A DNA stretch of 64,000 nucleotides, from the NCBI RefSeq assembly GCF_020037125.1, contig NZ_JAIQDG010000041.1:40437-104436 (forward strand). The letters are read 5' to 3'. This stretch comes from Myxococcus sp. RHSTA-1-4. GTDB lineage: Bacteria > Myxococcota > Myxococcia > Myxococcales > Myxococcaceae. Below, in pieces: positions 9,055 through 16,013 of the stretch; the first letter of the stretch is position 1, and every line of letters starts with the position of its first letter. Position numbers and translations under genes: made by a program. The notes beneath the pieces were generated by a model. The model was not told where the DNA came from and searched no databases. It saw only the letters and a program-made list of their open reading frames with translations.

Positions 9055-9843
9055 TCAGCGGAACGTCGCCACCAGCGGGTTGTGGTCCGACGCGTCTCCC
9101 ACGTCGATGACCTCCGCCGACACCAGCCGCTCCGCCATCCGCGGCGACGCGAAGACGTAGTCCGTGCGGTAGTCAATCGTCACTCCGCCCCGGTTCCTCC
9201 TCGCCGTCACCCACTTCGACGATGCCGGCCGCGCCAGCAGCGTGTCCACCCAGCCGTACTCCTCCACGTCGTCAATCACGTCGAAGCGCGGCGGATGGCC
9301 ATACTTGTCCGTCCCCGCCCGGCGCAGCCGGTCCTCCAGGTCCACCGGGTACGGGTCCTTCCGCGACAGCGAGTTCAGGTCCCCCGCCAGCAGGAACTGG
9401 CCCTCCCGGAACGCCGCCGTGTCCAGCAACGAGCGCAGATACCGCGCCTCCACGTACCGCAGCTTCTCGTGGTGCGCGTCGAAGTGCGTCCCGAACAGCG
9501 TCACCGGCCCATTCGCGTCGAAGTCACACCGCACGATGCAGTGCCCCAGGAAGTGCCGGTCGTTGTGCACGCTCACCGAGCGCAGGGGAGGGCGGCTCAC
9601 CACGGCCACGTGGTAGCAGCGCCCGCTCGGCCGTGAGCGGGACTGCCCCAGCACCATGTGCGCGTCGTCCTGCGGCACCTCCAGCGCCTCGGCCACCCGG
9701 CGCAGCCTCCCGCCGTCATCCCAGCCGAGGCACTCCTGCAGCACCAGCACGTCCGGGGACTCCCGTGCCAGGAAGGTGAGGATGGCGTCGAACCGCTCCT
9801 CTCCTCCTTGCAGGACGTTGAACGTCATCACCTTCAGCGCCAT
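9055..9843 (-). CDS. endonuclease/exonuclease/phosphatase family protein
   Basis: This 262-aa protein has the EEP (DNase I-like) fold in the expected order: MTFNVLQGG at residues 5-13, LVLQECLGWDD with the metal-binding Glu near 37, GTHFDAHHEK, AGDLNSLSRKD, and the terminal SDHNPLVA Asp-His pair. No signal peptide is present, so it acts in the cytoplasm. The family includes DNA repair nucleases, phosphodiesterases and sphingomyelinases; the substrate is unknown. It is the first gene of a pair with the TfoX-like gene. Confidence 0.85.
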   Translation of the reverse strand: MALKVMTFNVLQGGEERFDAILTFLARESPDVLVLQECLGWDDGGRLRRVAEALEVPQDDAHMVLGQSRSRPSGRCYHVAVVSRPPLRSVSVHNDRHFLGHCIVRCDFDANGPVTLFGTHFDAHHEKLRYVEARYLRSLLDTAAFREGQFLLAGDLNSLSRKDPYPVDLEDRLRRAGTDKYGHPPRFDVIDDVEEYGWVDTLLARPASSKWVTARRNRGGVTIDYRTDYVFASPRMAERLVSAEVIDVGDASDHNPLVATFR

Positions 9844-9873
9844 GACAGACCTCTCCCGCCAGCCCGCGGCAGG

Positions 9874-10818
9874 CTACCGCACCCGGGGACCCGAGGGGGC
9901 TCCCGTGCCACCCCTCCGCGTCCCCCACGGCTCGGGCATCGCGCGGATGCTCTCCACGAGGAACGCCTTCAGCGCCCGCGCCGCCGCCGTCAGGTAGCCC
10001 TCGCCCCGGTGCACCAGCGCCACCTGCCGCTTCGGGCCCCGCACCAGCGGCACCACGTCGAAGCCGCGTGACTGGTGGTCTCTCGCCATCAACTCCGGCA
10101 CCAGCGCCACGCCCAGCCCGCGCTCCACCATGCGGCGCATGGCCTCCGCGTTGTCCGTCTCCAGCGCCAGCTTCGGCGTCACCCCGCGCGCCTCGGATTC
10201 CGCCTCCAGCGCCCGCGTACCGGCCATGCCGGGGATGACCACCCACGACTCCTCCACCACCTCGCCCAGCGTCACCGGCTTCCCCAGCCGCGTCAGCCGG
10301 TGCCCGCGTGGCACCGCGAGCACCAGCGACTCCTCCCACAACTTCTGCGCCACCAGGTCCGCCCGCCGCACAGGCAGGGACAGGATGGCCAGGTCCAACG
10401 TCCCCTTTGCCACGCCCTCCTCCAGCGCCGCCGCCATGCCCTCGCTCAGCCGGGGCCGCACCTCCGGATACTTCCGGGCGAAGGCCGGGATGATGTCCGG
10501 CAGGAGGTACGCGCCCACCGTGTGCAGCGTGCCCAGCGACACCATGCCCCGGGGCGTGCCCGCCAGGTGCTCCAGCTCGGACGTGCCCGCCTGCAGCGCC
10601 TCCAGCGCCCGGCGCGCGTGGGGCAGGAAGCGCTCCCCCGCGTCCGTCAGCACCGCCCCGCCTGGGGTACGGACGAGCAGTCGCGTGCCCAGCTCCGCCT
10701 CCAGCGACTGCAGTTGCCGCGACAATCCGGACTGGGACAGGCCCAGCCCCCGGGCCGCGCGCGAGAGACGGCCCTCCTGGGCGACCAGGAGAAAGGCCCT
10801 GAGCTGTTCGGTGGTCAT
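9874..10818 (-). CDS. LysR-family transcriptional regulator
   Basis: The 314-aa product has the LysR winged helix-turn-helix at residues 1-60 (LRAFLLVAQEGRLSRAARGL, then LSQSGLSRQLQSLEAELG), followed by a periplasmic-binding-protein-like effector domain from about residue 90. It is divergent from an MFS transporter gene with 70 bp between the start codons. The gap contains two identical palindromes, one overlapping this start codon, which fits autoregulation and control of the transporter. The inducing ligand is unknown. Confidence 0.92.
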   Translation of the reverse strand: MTTEQLRAFLLVAQEGRLSRAARGLGLSQSGLSRQLQSLEAELGTRLLVRTPGGAVLTDAGERFLPHARRALEALQAGTSELEHLAGTPRGMVSLGTLHTVGAYLLPDIIPAFARKYPEVRPRLSEGMAAALEEGVAKGTLDLAILSLPVRRADLVAQKLWEESLVLAVPRGHRLTRLGKPVTLGEVVEESWVVIPGMAGTRALEAESEARGVTPKLALETDNAEAMRRMVERGLGVALVPELMARDHQSRGFDVVPLVRGPKRQVALVHRGEGYLTAAARALKAFLVESIRAMPEPWGTRRGGTGAPSGPRVR

Positions 10819-10862
10819 GCGGTTTCCGCAAGCAGTCTATGCGCAAGATGCGGTTTCCGCAT
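10817..10862. promoter_or_regulatory. twin palindromic operator between lysR and MFS gene
   Basis: TGCGGTTTCCGCA, a perfect 5-3-5 palindrome, occurs at 10818-10830 and again at 10849-10861; the second extends to ATGCGGTTTCCGCAT (10848-10862). The centres are 31 bp apart, close to three helical turns. The first copy overlaps the lysR start codon and the second is 27 bp before the MFS start. Two matched sites on one DNA face in a divergent lysR promoter are as expected for a LysR tetramer. Binding by the adjacent regulator is inference. Confidence 0.7.
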
Positions 10863-10888
10863 GGCCTTCCGGGGCGTACACGTTACGT

Positions 10889-12265
10889 ATGAGTGGAAGC
10901 GGCTTGACGGTGGAGCCCGGAGTCACAGCGCGTCCCGGCACGGCGCGGCGGATGGCCACCGGCGCGGTGCTGCTGGCCCTGGTGGTCAGCGCCTTCGAGG
11001 GCACGGTGGTGACGAGCGCCATGCCCACGATTACGCGCGAGCTGGGCGGCGAACACCTCTACTCGTGGGTGTTCTCCGCCTTCCTCTTCGCCTCCACCGT
11101 GGGCGTGCTCGTCTCCGGGAAGCTGGCGGACCGGCTGGGGCGCAGGCCCGTCTTCTTTGGCGGCATGGCCCTGTTCCTGGTGGGCTCCGCCCTGTGCGGC
11201 CTCGCGGACTCCGTGCCCATGCTCATCGCCTTCCGCGTGCTGCAAGGCCTGGGGGCGGGCGCGCTCCAGCCCACCACGCTCACCATCAGCGCGGACCTCT
11301 ACACCCTGCGCGAGCGCGCCGCCGTGCAGGGCCTCTTCACCGGTGCCTGGGGCGTGGGCAACGCCACGGGCCCGCTCATCGGCGGCTGGCTGGTGATGCA
11401 CGCCTCCTGGCGCTGGGTGTTCCTGGTCAACGTGCCCGTGGGCCTGTTCGCCGCGGCGCTGCTGTACCTGTCCTACCGGGACCCGCCGCGCCGCTCGGAC
11501 GTGACGCTGGAGCGGTGGGGCCCCCTGCTGGCCGGCACCTCCGCGGCGCTGCTCCTCTTCTCGCTGGAGCCCGGGGCCGCCGGGCTGCGGTGGCTGTGCG
11601 CGCTGGCCGCGGTGGGTATGGGCACGGTGCTGGTGCGCCAGCAGCGCGCGTCCCCGTCTCCGCTGCTCCCGGGTGAGCTGGTACGAGACCGCACCGTGCT
11701 CAGCGGCGTGGTGGGCAACATCACCGGTGGCGCGCTGCTGTACAGCATGGCCGCGTGGGTGCCCCTGTGGATGACGGAGCAGGGCGGGCATACACCCGTG
11801 GGCGCGGGGCTGGCGCTGCTGCCCATGCTGCTGGGCTGGTCCGTGGGCTCCACCTTCGGCGTGAAGCTGCTGGTGCGCGGCGGCATGCGCCTGAGCGCGG
11901 GCGTGAGCTTCGCGGTGTCCGCGACGGGCGCCGGGTTCCTGTCCCTGTCCGCCGCGCTGGGGTGGGGCGTGCCCGCGGCCCTCGTGGGCCTGGGAATCCT
12001 GGGCCTGGGGCTGGGCCCGGCCGCGAGCACCTCGCTGATTGGTCCCCAGTCCCGCGCGCCCTGGCATCACCGGGGCATCGTCACGAGCAGCCTCTACGCC
12101 ATGCGCCTCCTGGGAGGCGCGCTCTCGGTGGCCCTGCTGGCGCTGGCCCGGGGACACTTCGCCGCGCAGTTCGCCATCGCCGCCGGGCTCGCCGCCACCG
12201 CCGCGCTCATGCTGGCGCTGTTCGCTCCCGGCAGGACGCCGGAGGCGGCGGCGACCGGCGCATGA
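10889..12265 (+). CDS. MFS drug-efflux transporter (DHA2-like)
   Basis: The 458-aa integral membrane protein begins at the ATG at 10889 (MSGSGLTVEPGV), just before the first membrane helix; the long upstream open frame lies over the lysR gene. SGKLADRLGRRPVF is MFS motif A between helices 2 and 3, and GPLIGGWLVMHASWRWVFLV with NVPVG is motif C and the DHA2/EmrB-QacA hallmark. It probably exports hydrophobic compounds using the proton gradient. The divergent LysR regulator and shared palindromes suggest substrate-induced expression. Confidence 0.9.
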   Translation: MSGSGLTVEPGVTARPGTARRMATGAVLLALVVSAFEGTVVTSAMPTITRELGGEHLYSWVFSAFLFASTVGVLVSGKLADRLGRRPVFFGGMALFLVGSALCGLADSVPMLIAFRVLQGLGAGALQPTTLTISADLYTLRERAAVQGLFTGAWGVGNATGPLIGGWLVMHASWRWVFLVNVPVGLFAAALLYLSYRDPPRRSDVTLERWGPLLAGTSAALLLFSLEPGAAGLRWLCALAAVGMGTVLVRQQRASPSPLLPGELVRDRTVLSGVVGNITGGALLYSMAAWVPLWMTEQGGHTPVGAGLALLPMLLGWSVGSTFGVKLLVRGGMRLSAGVSFAVSATGAGFLSLSAALGWGVPAALVGLGILGLGLGPAASTSLIGPQSRAPWHHRGIVTSSLYAMRLLGGALSVALLALARGHFAAQFAIAAGLAATAALMLALFAPGRTPEAAATGA

Positions 12266-12266
12266 C

Positions 12267-12298
12267 CTGGGAGGAGGCCGGCGGGAGAGGGCTCCCAG
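12267..12298. terminator. weak hairpin between convergent genes
   Basis: CTGGGAG at 12267-12273 pairs with CTCCCAG at 12292-12298, directly after the MFS stop codon. The arms are only 7 bp, the loop is 18 bases and no T-run follows, so this is a tentative terminator. Confidence 0.3.
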
Positions 12299-12346
12299 CG
12301 GCCCGGAGCCTGGGGTTGAGGAGACTGCACGCGGCACCCGTTCCGC

Positions 12347-13420
12347 TCAGGCGGGGGCCTTGAGCACCTGGGGCCACAGCTTCGCCAGCGCGGTGCGCAG
12401 CGCGGCGGCGTCGGGGTAGCGGTCCTCGGGCCGCTTCTCCAGCAGCTTCATGATGACGCGCTCGAAGGGCTCCGGCAGGTTCGGGCACAGGGTGCGCGGT
12501 GCCACCGGGGCCTGCTGCACGTGCAGGAACATCAGCGGCACCGGCTCCGCGTGGCGGAAGGGGAGCTGCCCGGTGAACAGCTCGTACGCCACCACGCCGA
12601 GCGCGTACAGGTCCGTGGCGGGGGACACCGGGGGGCTGCCCATCACCTGCTCGGGCGCCATGTACTCCGGCGTGCCGAGCACCGCGCCCTGCGCCGTGGT
12701 GCCCGGCACGTGCATGCTCTTGGCGAGGCCGAAGTCCATCAGCTTCAGCACCCCGGTACGGGTGATGAAGAGGTTGGCGGGCTTCACGTCCCGGTGCAGC
12801 ACCCCGCGCCCGTGCGCGTGCTCCAGCGCCACGGTGGCGTGGGTGAGCCAGCGCAGGGCCTCGGTCCATGAGGGCCGCCGCTCCGCCAGCACCTGCCGCA
12901 GGTCCGAGCCCTCCAGCAGCTCCATGGTGAGGAAGTGGCGCTCGCCGTCGTCGCCCACGTCGAAGACGCGGAGGATGTTGACGTGCTCGAGCGCCCGCAC
13001 GTGCTCCACCTCCTTGCGGAAGCGCGCCACCAGGTGCGCCTCCGCGTGGGGCACGGCCAGCACCTTGAGCGCCACGTGCTCGCCCTGCTGGAGGTCCGTG
13101 ACTTCGTACACCGTGGAGCTGCCCCCGGCGCCCAGCCAGCGCTCCACGCGGTAGCGGCCCGCCACCACCTGCCCCGGCACCAGCCCCCGCACCATCATGG
13201 AGAGCGGCAGCGGCGTCGTGAAGCCCTGGAGGAGCGTGCCCTGCGGCGACACCGGCGTGGCCGGCCGCAGCGTGTCCGCCAGCGACACCGCTGGCGGAGG
13301 CGTCACGGGCCGCAGGTCCGCGCCTGGAGGTGTCACCGGCGAGTATGGGGCGGGTACCGCTTCCGGCGCGGCCCCGCCCAGGTAGGCCACGTCGCCGGCA
13401 TCATCGTCCGTCGGCTGCAC
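12347..13420 (-). CDS. Ser/Thr protein kinase (Hanks type), soluble
   Basis: The 357-aa protein has a Pro/Thr-rich N-terminal region (residues 1-85) followed by a complete kinase domain: glycine loop LGAGGSSTVYEV at 96-107, VALKVL with Lys119, HRDVKPANLF at 209-218, DFGLA at 229-233, and GTPEYMAPEQ in the activation segment. The chain ends soon after the kinase domain, with no sensor domain or membrane helix, so it is a cytoplasmic kinase. Start is a GTG at 13420 preceded by GGGAGGGG. It lies 36 bp behind the ODP-like gene and is probably cotranscribed with it. Confidence 0.93.
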   Translation of the reverse strand: MQPTDDDAGDVAYLGGAAPEAVPAPYSPVTPPGADLRPVTPPPAVSLADTLRPATPVSPQGTLLQGFTTPLPLSMMVRGLVPGQVVAGRYRVERWLGAGGSSTVYEVTDLQQGEHVALKVLAVPHAEAHLVARFRKEVEHVRALEHVNILRVFDVGDDGERHFLTMELLEGSDLRQVLAERRPSWTEALRWLTHATVALEHAHGRGVLHRDVKPANLFITRTGVLKLMDFGLAKSMHVPGTTAQGAVLGTPEYMAPEQVMGSPPVSPATDLYALGVVAYELFTGQLPFRHAEPVPLMFLHVQQAPVAPRTLCPNLPEPFERVIMKLLEKRPEDRYPDAAALRTALAKLWPQVLKAPA

Positions 13421-13456
13421 CAGCCCCTCCCTCGATTCGTGTGGGTGCGCCCCGGC

Positions 13457-14614
13457 TCACGGGTCCAGCAGTGAGACGTGGGACGGAGCCCCCGCGCCCT
13501 CGAGGTCCAGGTGCGGAGTGGGCAGGTTGTATTCGGCGGCGGCGCTGGTGGCCTCCACGATGATGGGGCCGGCGATTTCGGGCGGCTCGCCGTGGCACAG
13601 CAGGGACACCACGTGCTCCAGCGTCCACTTGCCCAGCTTGTTCACGTGGAGGCTCTTGCCGTCGTACGTGGCCGTGTCCGAAAGCTCCTTGCTGGCCGCC
13701 AGCTTCGCGTCCACGGAGGCGCCCAGGTAGCCGCGCGCCAGCGACAGCACCCGGTCCAGCACCGCGTTCCAGGCCTGCAGGTGCGTGCGGTCCTGCGCCT
13801 CGTCCATGATGTCCAGGCCCACCTGCAGCCGCTCCATGCGCTCCAGGAACTGCTGCACCAGCGGGCCGCGGATGATGCGGCCGTGCTGCGGGGCAATCAT
13901 CTCCACGCCCGGCTCCAGCTTGCGGATGGCCGCCACCGCGCGCGCCAGCGCCGCGTTCACCGGCATGTAGATTTGGTGGAAGGCGCGGATGCCCGTCCAG
14001 TCGGACTCGTCCGCCCACAGCCCCTTCGCGTTGGAGTCGGTGAGGCCGCCGAAGAGGTCGCCGGAGAAGAGCACCCGCGTCTGCGGGTCATAGAGCATCA
14101 CCGCGCCCCGGAAGTGGCAGAAGGGCGAGGGCACCGGCAACAGCTTGTGCCCGGTGGGCACGCTCAGCCCCTGGGCGAACTTCTCCGTGGGGATGAAGCG
14201 GTGGCGCGGCAGGTTCTGGTGGACGATGAGCCGCCACGTGTCCTCCGAGCAGAGGATGCCCGCTCGGGGCGCGTAGCGCGCGGAGATGAGGCTCGCCGAC
14301 GAGCCCACGTCCGGGTCCTGGTGGTTGACGAACATGGCCGACAGGCGCTCCATGCCCCCGATGAGCGCGGTGACCTTGGTGTGCATGGCGGAGAAGTCGC
14401 TGCTGGAGCCCGGGTCGATGAGGAGGTTGAACTCCGTGGGCCGCTGCGTCTTCGTGTCCGTGCCGCGGAAGCGGCGCAGGTATGGGTTGGCGTAGAAGAT
14501 GTTGCCGGGCTCTCGCTTGCCCACCCAGAACGTCTCGGGGGCAATCTCCACCGGAACCAGGCGGATGTCGGAGCTCGGATTCAGGCTCGGAGAGGGGACG
14601 ACGGTGCTGCTCAT
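13457..14614 (-). CDS. ODP-type metallo-beta-lactamase-fold protein (di-iron)
   Basis: This 385-aa protein has a metallo-beta-lactamase fold related to FprA flavodiiron proteins and the oxygen-binding di-iron protein ODP. FVNHQDPDVGSS supplies the first metal ligands (His-x-Asp-x-Asp), PSPFCHFRGAVMLYDP the next His, VLFSGDLFGG the bridging Asp, and APQHGRIIRG the last His. Residues 290-385 are an extra helical region with no flavodoxin domain. ODP proteins bind O2 or NO in signalling. The Ser/Thr kinase 36 bp downstream suggests a gas-sensing signalling pair, which is inference. Confidence 0.75.
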   Translation of the reverse strand: MSSTVVPSPSLNPSSDIRLVPVEIAPETFWVGKREPGNIFYANPYLRRFRGTDTKTQRPTEFNLLIDPGSSSDFSAMHTKVTALIGGMERLSAMFVNHQDPDVGSSASLISARYAPRAGILCSEDTWRLIVHQNLPRHRFIPTEKFAQGLSVPTGHKLLPVPSPFCHFRGAVMLYDPQTRVLFSGDLFGGLTDSNAKGLWADESDWTGIRAFHQIYMPVNAALARAVAAIRKLEPGVEMIAPQHGRIIRGPLVQQFLERMERLQVGLDIMDEAQDRTHLQAWNAVLDRVLSLARGYLGASVDAKLAASKELSDTATYDGKSLHVNKLGKWTLEHVVSLLCHGEPPEIAGPIIVEATSAAAEYNLPTPHLDLEGAGAPSHVSLLDP

Positions 14615-14718
14615 GATGTCGGCGTTCCTTCGCGCGGGGGAAAATTCCTACCCCAAGGCCCTAGCAATCCGTGCGCCGTCGGACAGTGCCCCGGCGGGCG
14701 AGCCTGTTCGCGCAGTTC

Positions 14719-14744
14719 TTGCGCCCCCGGGGAGGTGGGCGCAA
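14719..14744 (-). terminator. hairpin downstream of small hypothetical gene
   Basis: TTGCGCCC at 14719-14726 pairs perfectly with GGGCGCAA at 14737-14744 around a 10-base loop, 15 bp past the stop of the gene at 14760-15062. No clear T-run follows on the minus strand, so the role as terminator is a suggestion. Confidence 0.4.
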
Positions 14745-14759
14745 TTCGTGCGCGGAGGG

Positions 14760-15062
14760 CTACTGCTCCAGCGGGGGCTGCAGCGTGCCGAACTGCTCGA
14801 TGCCCTCGTCCACCGCTGAGCGCACCGCGTGCAGCACGGCGTCGTCGGTGAGTTGCCGCACCAGCACCAGGCGTGTGGCGAGCAGGGAGGGCGCCGCGGC
14901 CAGCCGCCGCTGCAGCACATGGAGTGGCACCAGGGTGAGGGTGAACCCACGGCCGTCGCGCAGTCGCACCACCACGTCCAGGCCGTCTCGTCGCGGCAGC
15001 GCCGGGTCATCCGCGACGAGGATGGAGGCCACCCTGGCATCTCCCGAGTCGATGGCGCGCAT
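14760..15062 (-). CDS. hypothetical protein, 100 aa
   Basis: I do not recognise this protein. The start is set at the ATG at 15062 because GGAGG lies five bases upstream; the open frame extends further but without such a site. The peptide has a beta-rich first half (VASILVADDPALPRRD, then VVVRLRDGRGFTLTLVPLHV) and helical second half (LHAVRSAVDEGIEQFG). It has no signal peptide or membrane segment. It is divergent from the DedA-like gene, separated by 316 bp. Confidence 0.55.
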   Translation of the reverse strand: MRAIDSGDARVASILVADDPALPRRDGLDVVVRLRDGRGFTLTLVPLHVLQRRLAAAPSLLATRLVLVRQLTDDAVLHAVRSAVDEGIEQFGTLQPPLEQ

Positions 15063-15242
15063 GTCTCCTCCGAGGTGAGGCGTGGCCACGCACGGGCCCA
15101 CGGGGTCTTCATGCGTCCGCTCCTGGCGGGCAGGCAAGCCGACGCGAGGGCGGGCTGCTCGGGAGCGGACGACTGGCCCGCTCACACTCCGTCCGGAGTC
15201 ACTCACTCCGGGTGAGGGGATGCCATGACACCAACATCACCG

Positions 15243-15346
15243 CCCGGCCCCTCCTGGCGCCGGAACCACGAGGAGGCCCCTTCGCCTCCGAGAGGAAGGT
15301 GGGTGCCGGGCGCCCGGTGTGAAATCACCCCGGCCCCTCCTGGCGC
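15243..15346. repeat. 18-bp direct repeat in divergent promoter region
   Basis: CCCGGCCCCTCCTGGCGC occurs at 15243-15260 and again at 15329-15346, starts 86 bp apart. Both lie in the 316-bp gap between the 100-aa hypothetical gene and the DedA-like gene, the second ending 32 bp before the DedA-like start. A small perfect palindrome ACTCCGTCCGGAGT also occurs in this gap, near 15186-15200. These may be regulator sites; nothing else is visible in the gap. Confidence 0.45.
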
Positions 15347-15378
15347 GTGGCAAGCTCACCGCCCTTCTTCGTCCCTCC

Positions 15379-15849
15379 ATGCCGGACCCATCCACACTCT
15401 CCGCCTGGGGCCTGCCGGGCCTCTTTCTCGTCGCGGCGATGGCCGGCTCGGTGGTGCCGGTGCCCTCGGAGGCGGTGCTGGCCGCGCTCATCTATGGTGG
15501 CACGGCCCCGGCGCTGGCCATCGGGGTGGCCACCACCGGCAACGTGCTGGGGGCCCTGTCTCTCTATGTGCTGGGCCGGTGGGTGGCACGAGGCGGAGGC
15601 GGCCCGCTGGGGCGGTGGTACACGCGCCGGCGCGCGAAGGAGGGGCCGCGCATGGAGCGTGTCGAGGCGCGCGTGCGGACGTGGGGCGCGCCCGCGCTGC
15701 TGATGTCATGGCTGCCCGTGGTGGGCGATGCCTTCGTCATCGCCGGGGGCATGCTCGGCGTCCGGCCGCTGCCGTTCGTCCTCTTCGTCACACTGGGCAA
15801 GGGTCTGCGCTACCTCTTCGTCGCGCTGTCCACGGCCGCGGCCCTGTAA
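15379..15849 (+). CDS. DedA/YqaA-like membrane protein
   Basis: The 156-aa protein starts at the ATG at 15379 (MPDPSTLSAWGL), directly before the first hydrophobic helix. The conserved VTT-type segment PVPSEAVLAALIYGG (residues 28-42) and GNVLGALSLYVLGRW identify the SNARE-associated Golgi/DedA group, and MSWLPVVGDAFVIAGGMLGV is the second re-entrant motif. DedA relatives act as lipid scramblases or flippases in the inner membrane. It appears to be a single-gene unit ended by a strong terminator. Confidence 0.8.
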   Translation: MPDPSTLSAWGLPGLFLVAAMAGSVVPVPSEAVLAALIYGGTAPALAIGVATTGNVLGALSLYVLGRWVARGGGGPLGRWYTRRRAKEGPRMERVEARVRTWGAPALLMSWLPVVGDAFVIAGGMLGVRPLPFVLFVTLGKGLRYLFVALSTAAAL

Positions 15850-15869
15850 TCCTCGCGGCCATATTTTTT
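15834..15869 (+). terminator. intrinsic terminator of the DedA-like gene
   Basis: GGCCGCG at 15834-15840 pairs with CGCGGCC at 15854-15860, and ATATTTTTT follows at 15861-15869. The upstream arm overlaps the last codons of the gene. A T-run like this is rare in such GC-rich DNA, so the call is good. Confidence 0.8.
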
Positions 15870-16013
15870 CACTCAGGTTTCACGCAACGCTGGCGCAGGC
15901 TGCCCCGATAAATCGGATGGGTGGTTCGTGTGCGCTCGCGCGCCACGGCCACTGCCCAGGTGTCTTCACCGACCCCTCTCAACAGCTCCCGGCAGGGAGA
16001 AGGACCGTACATC

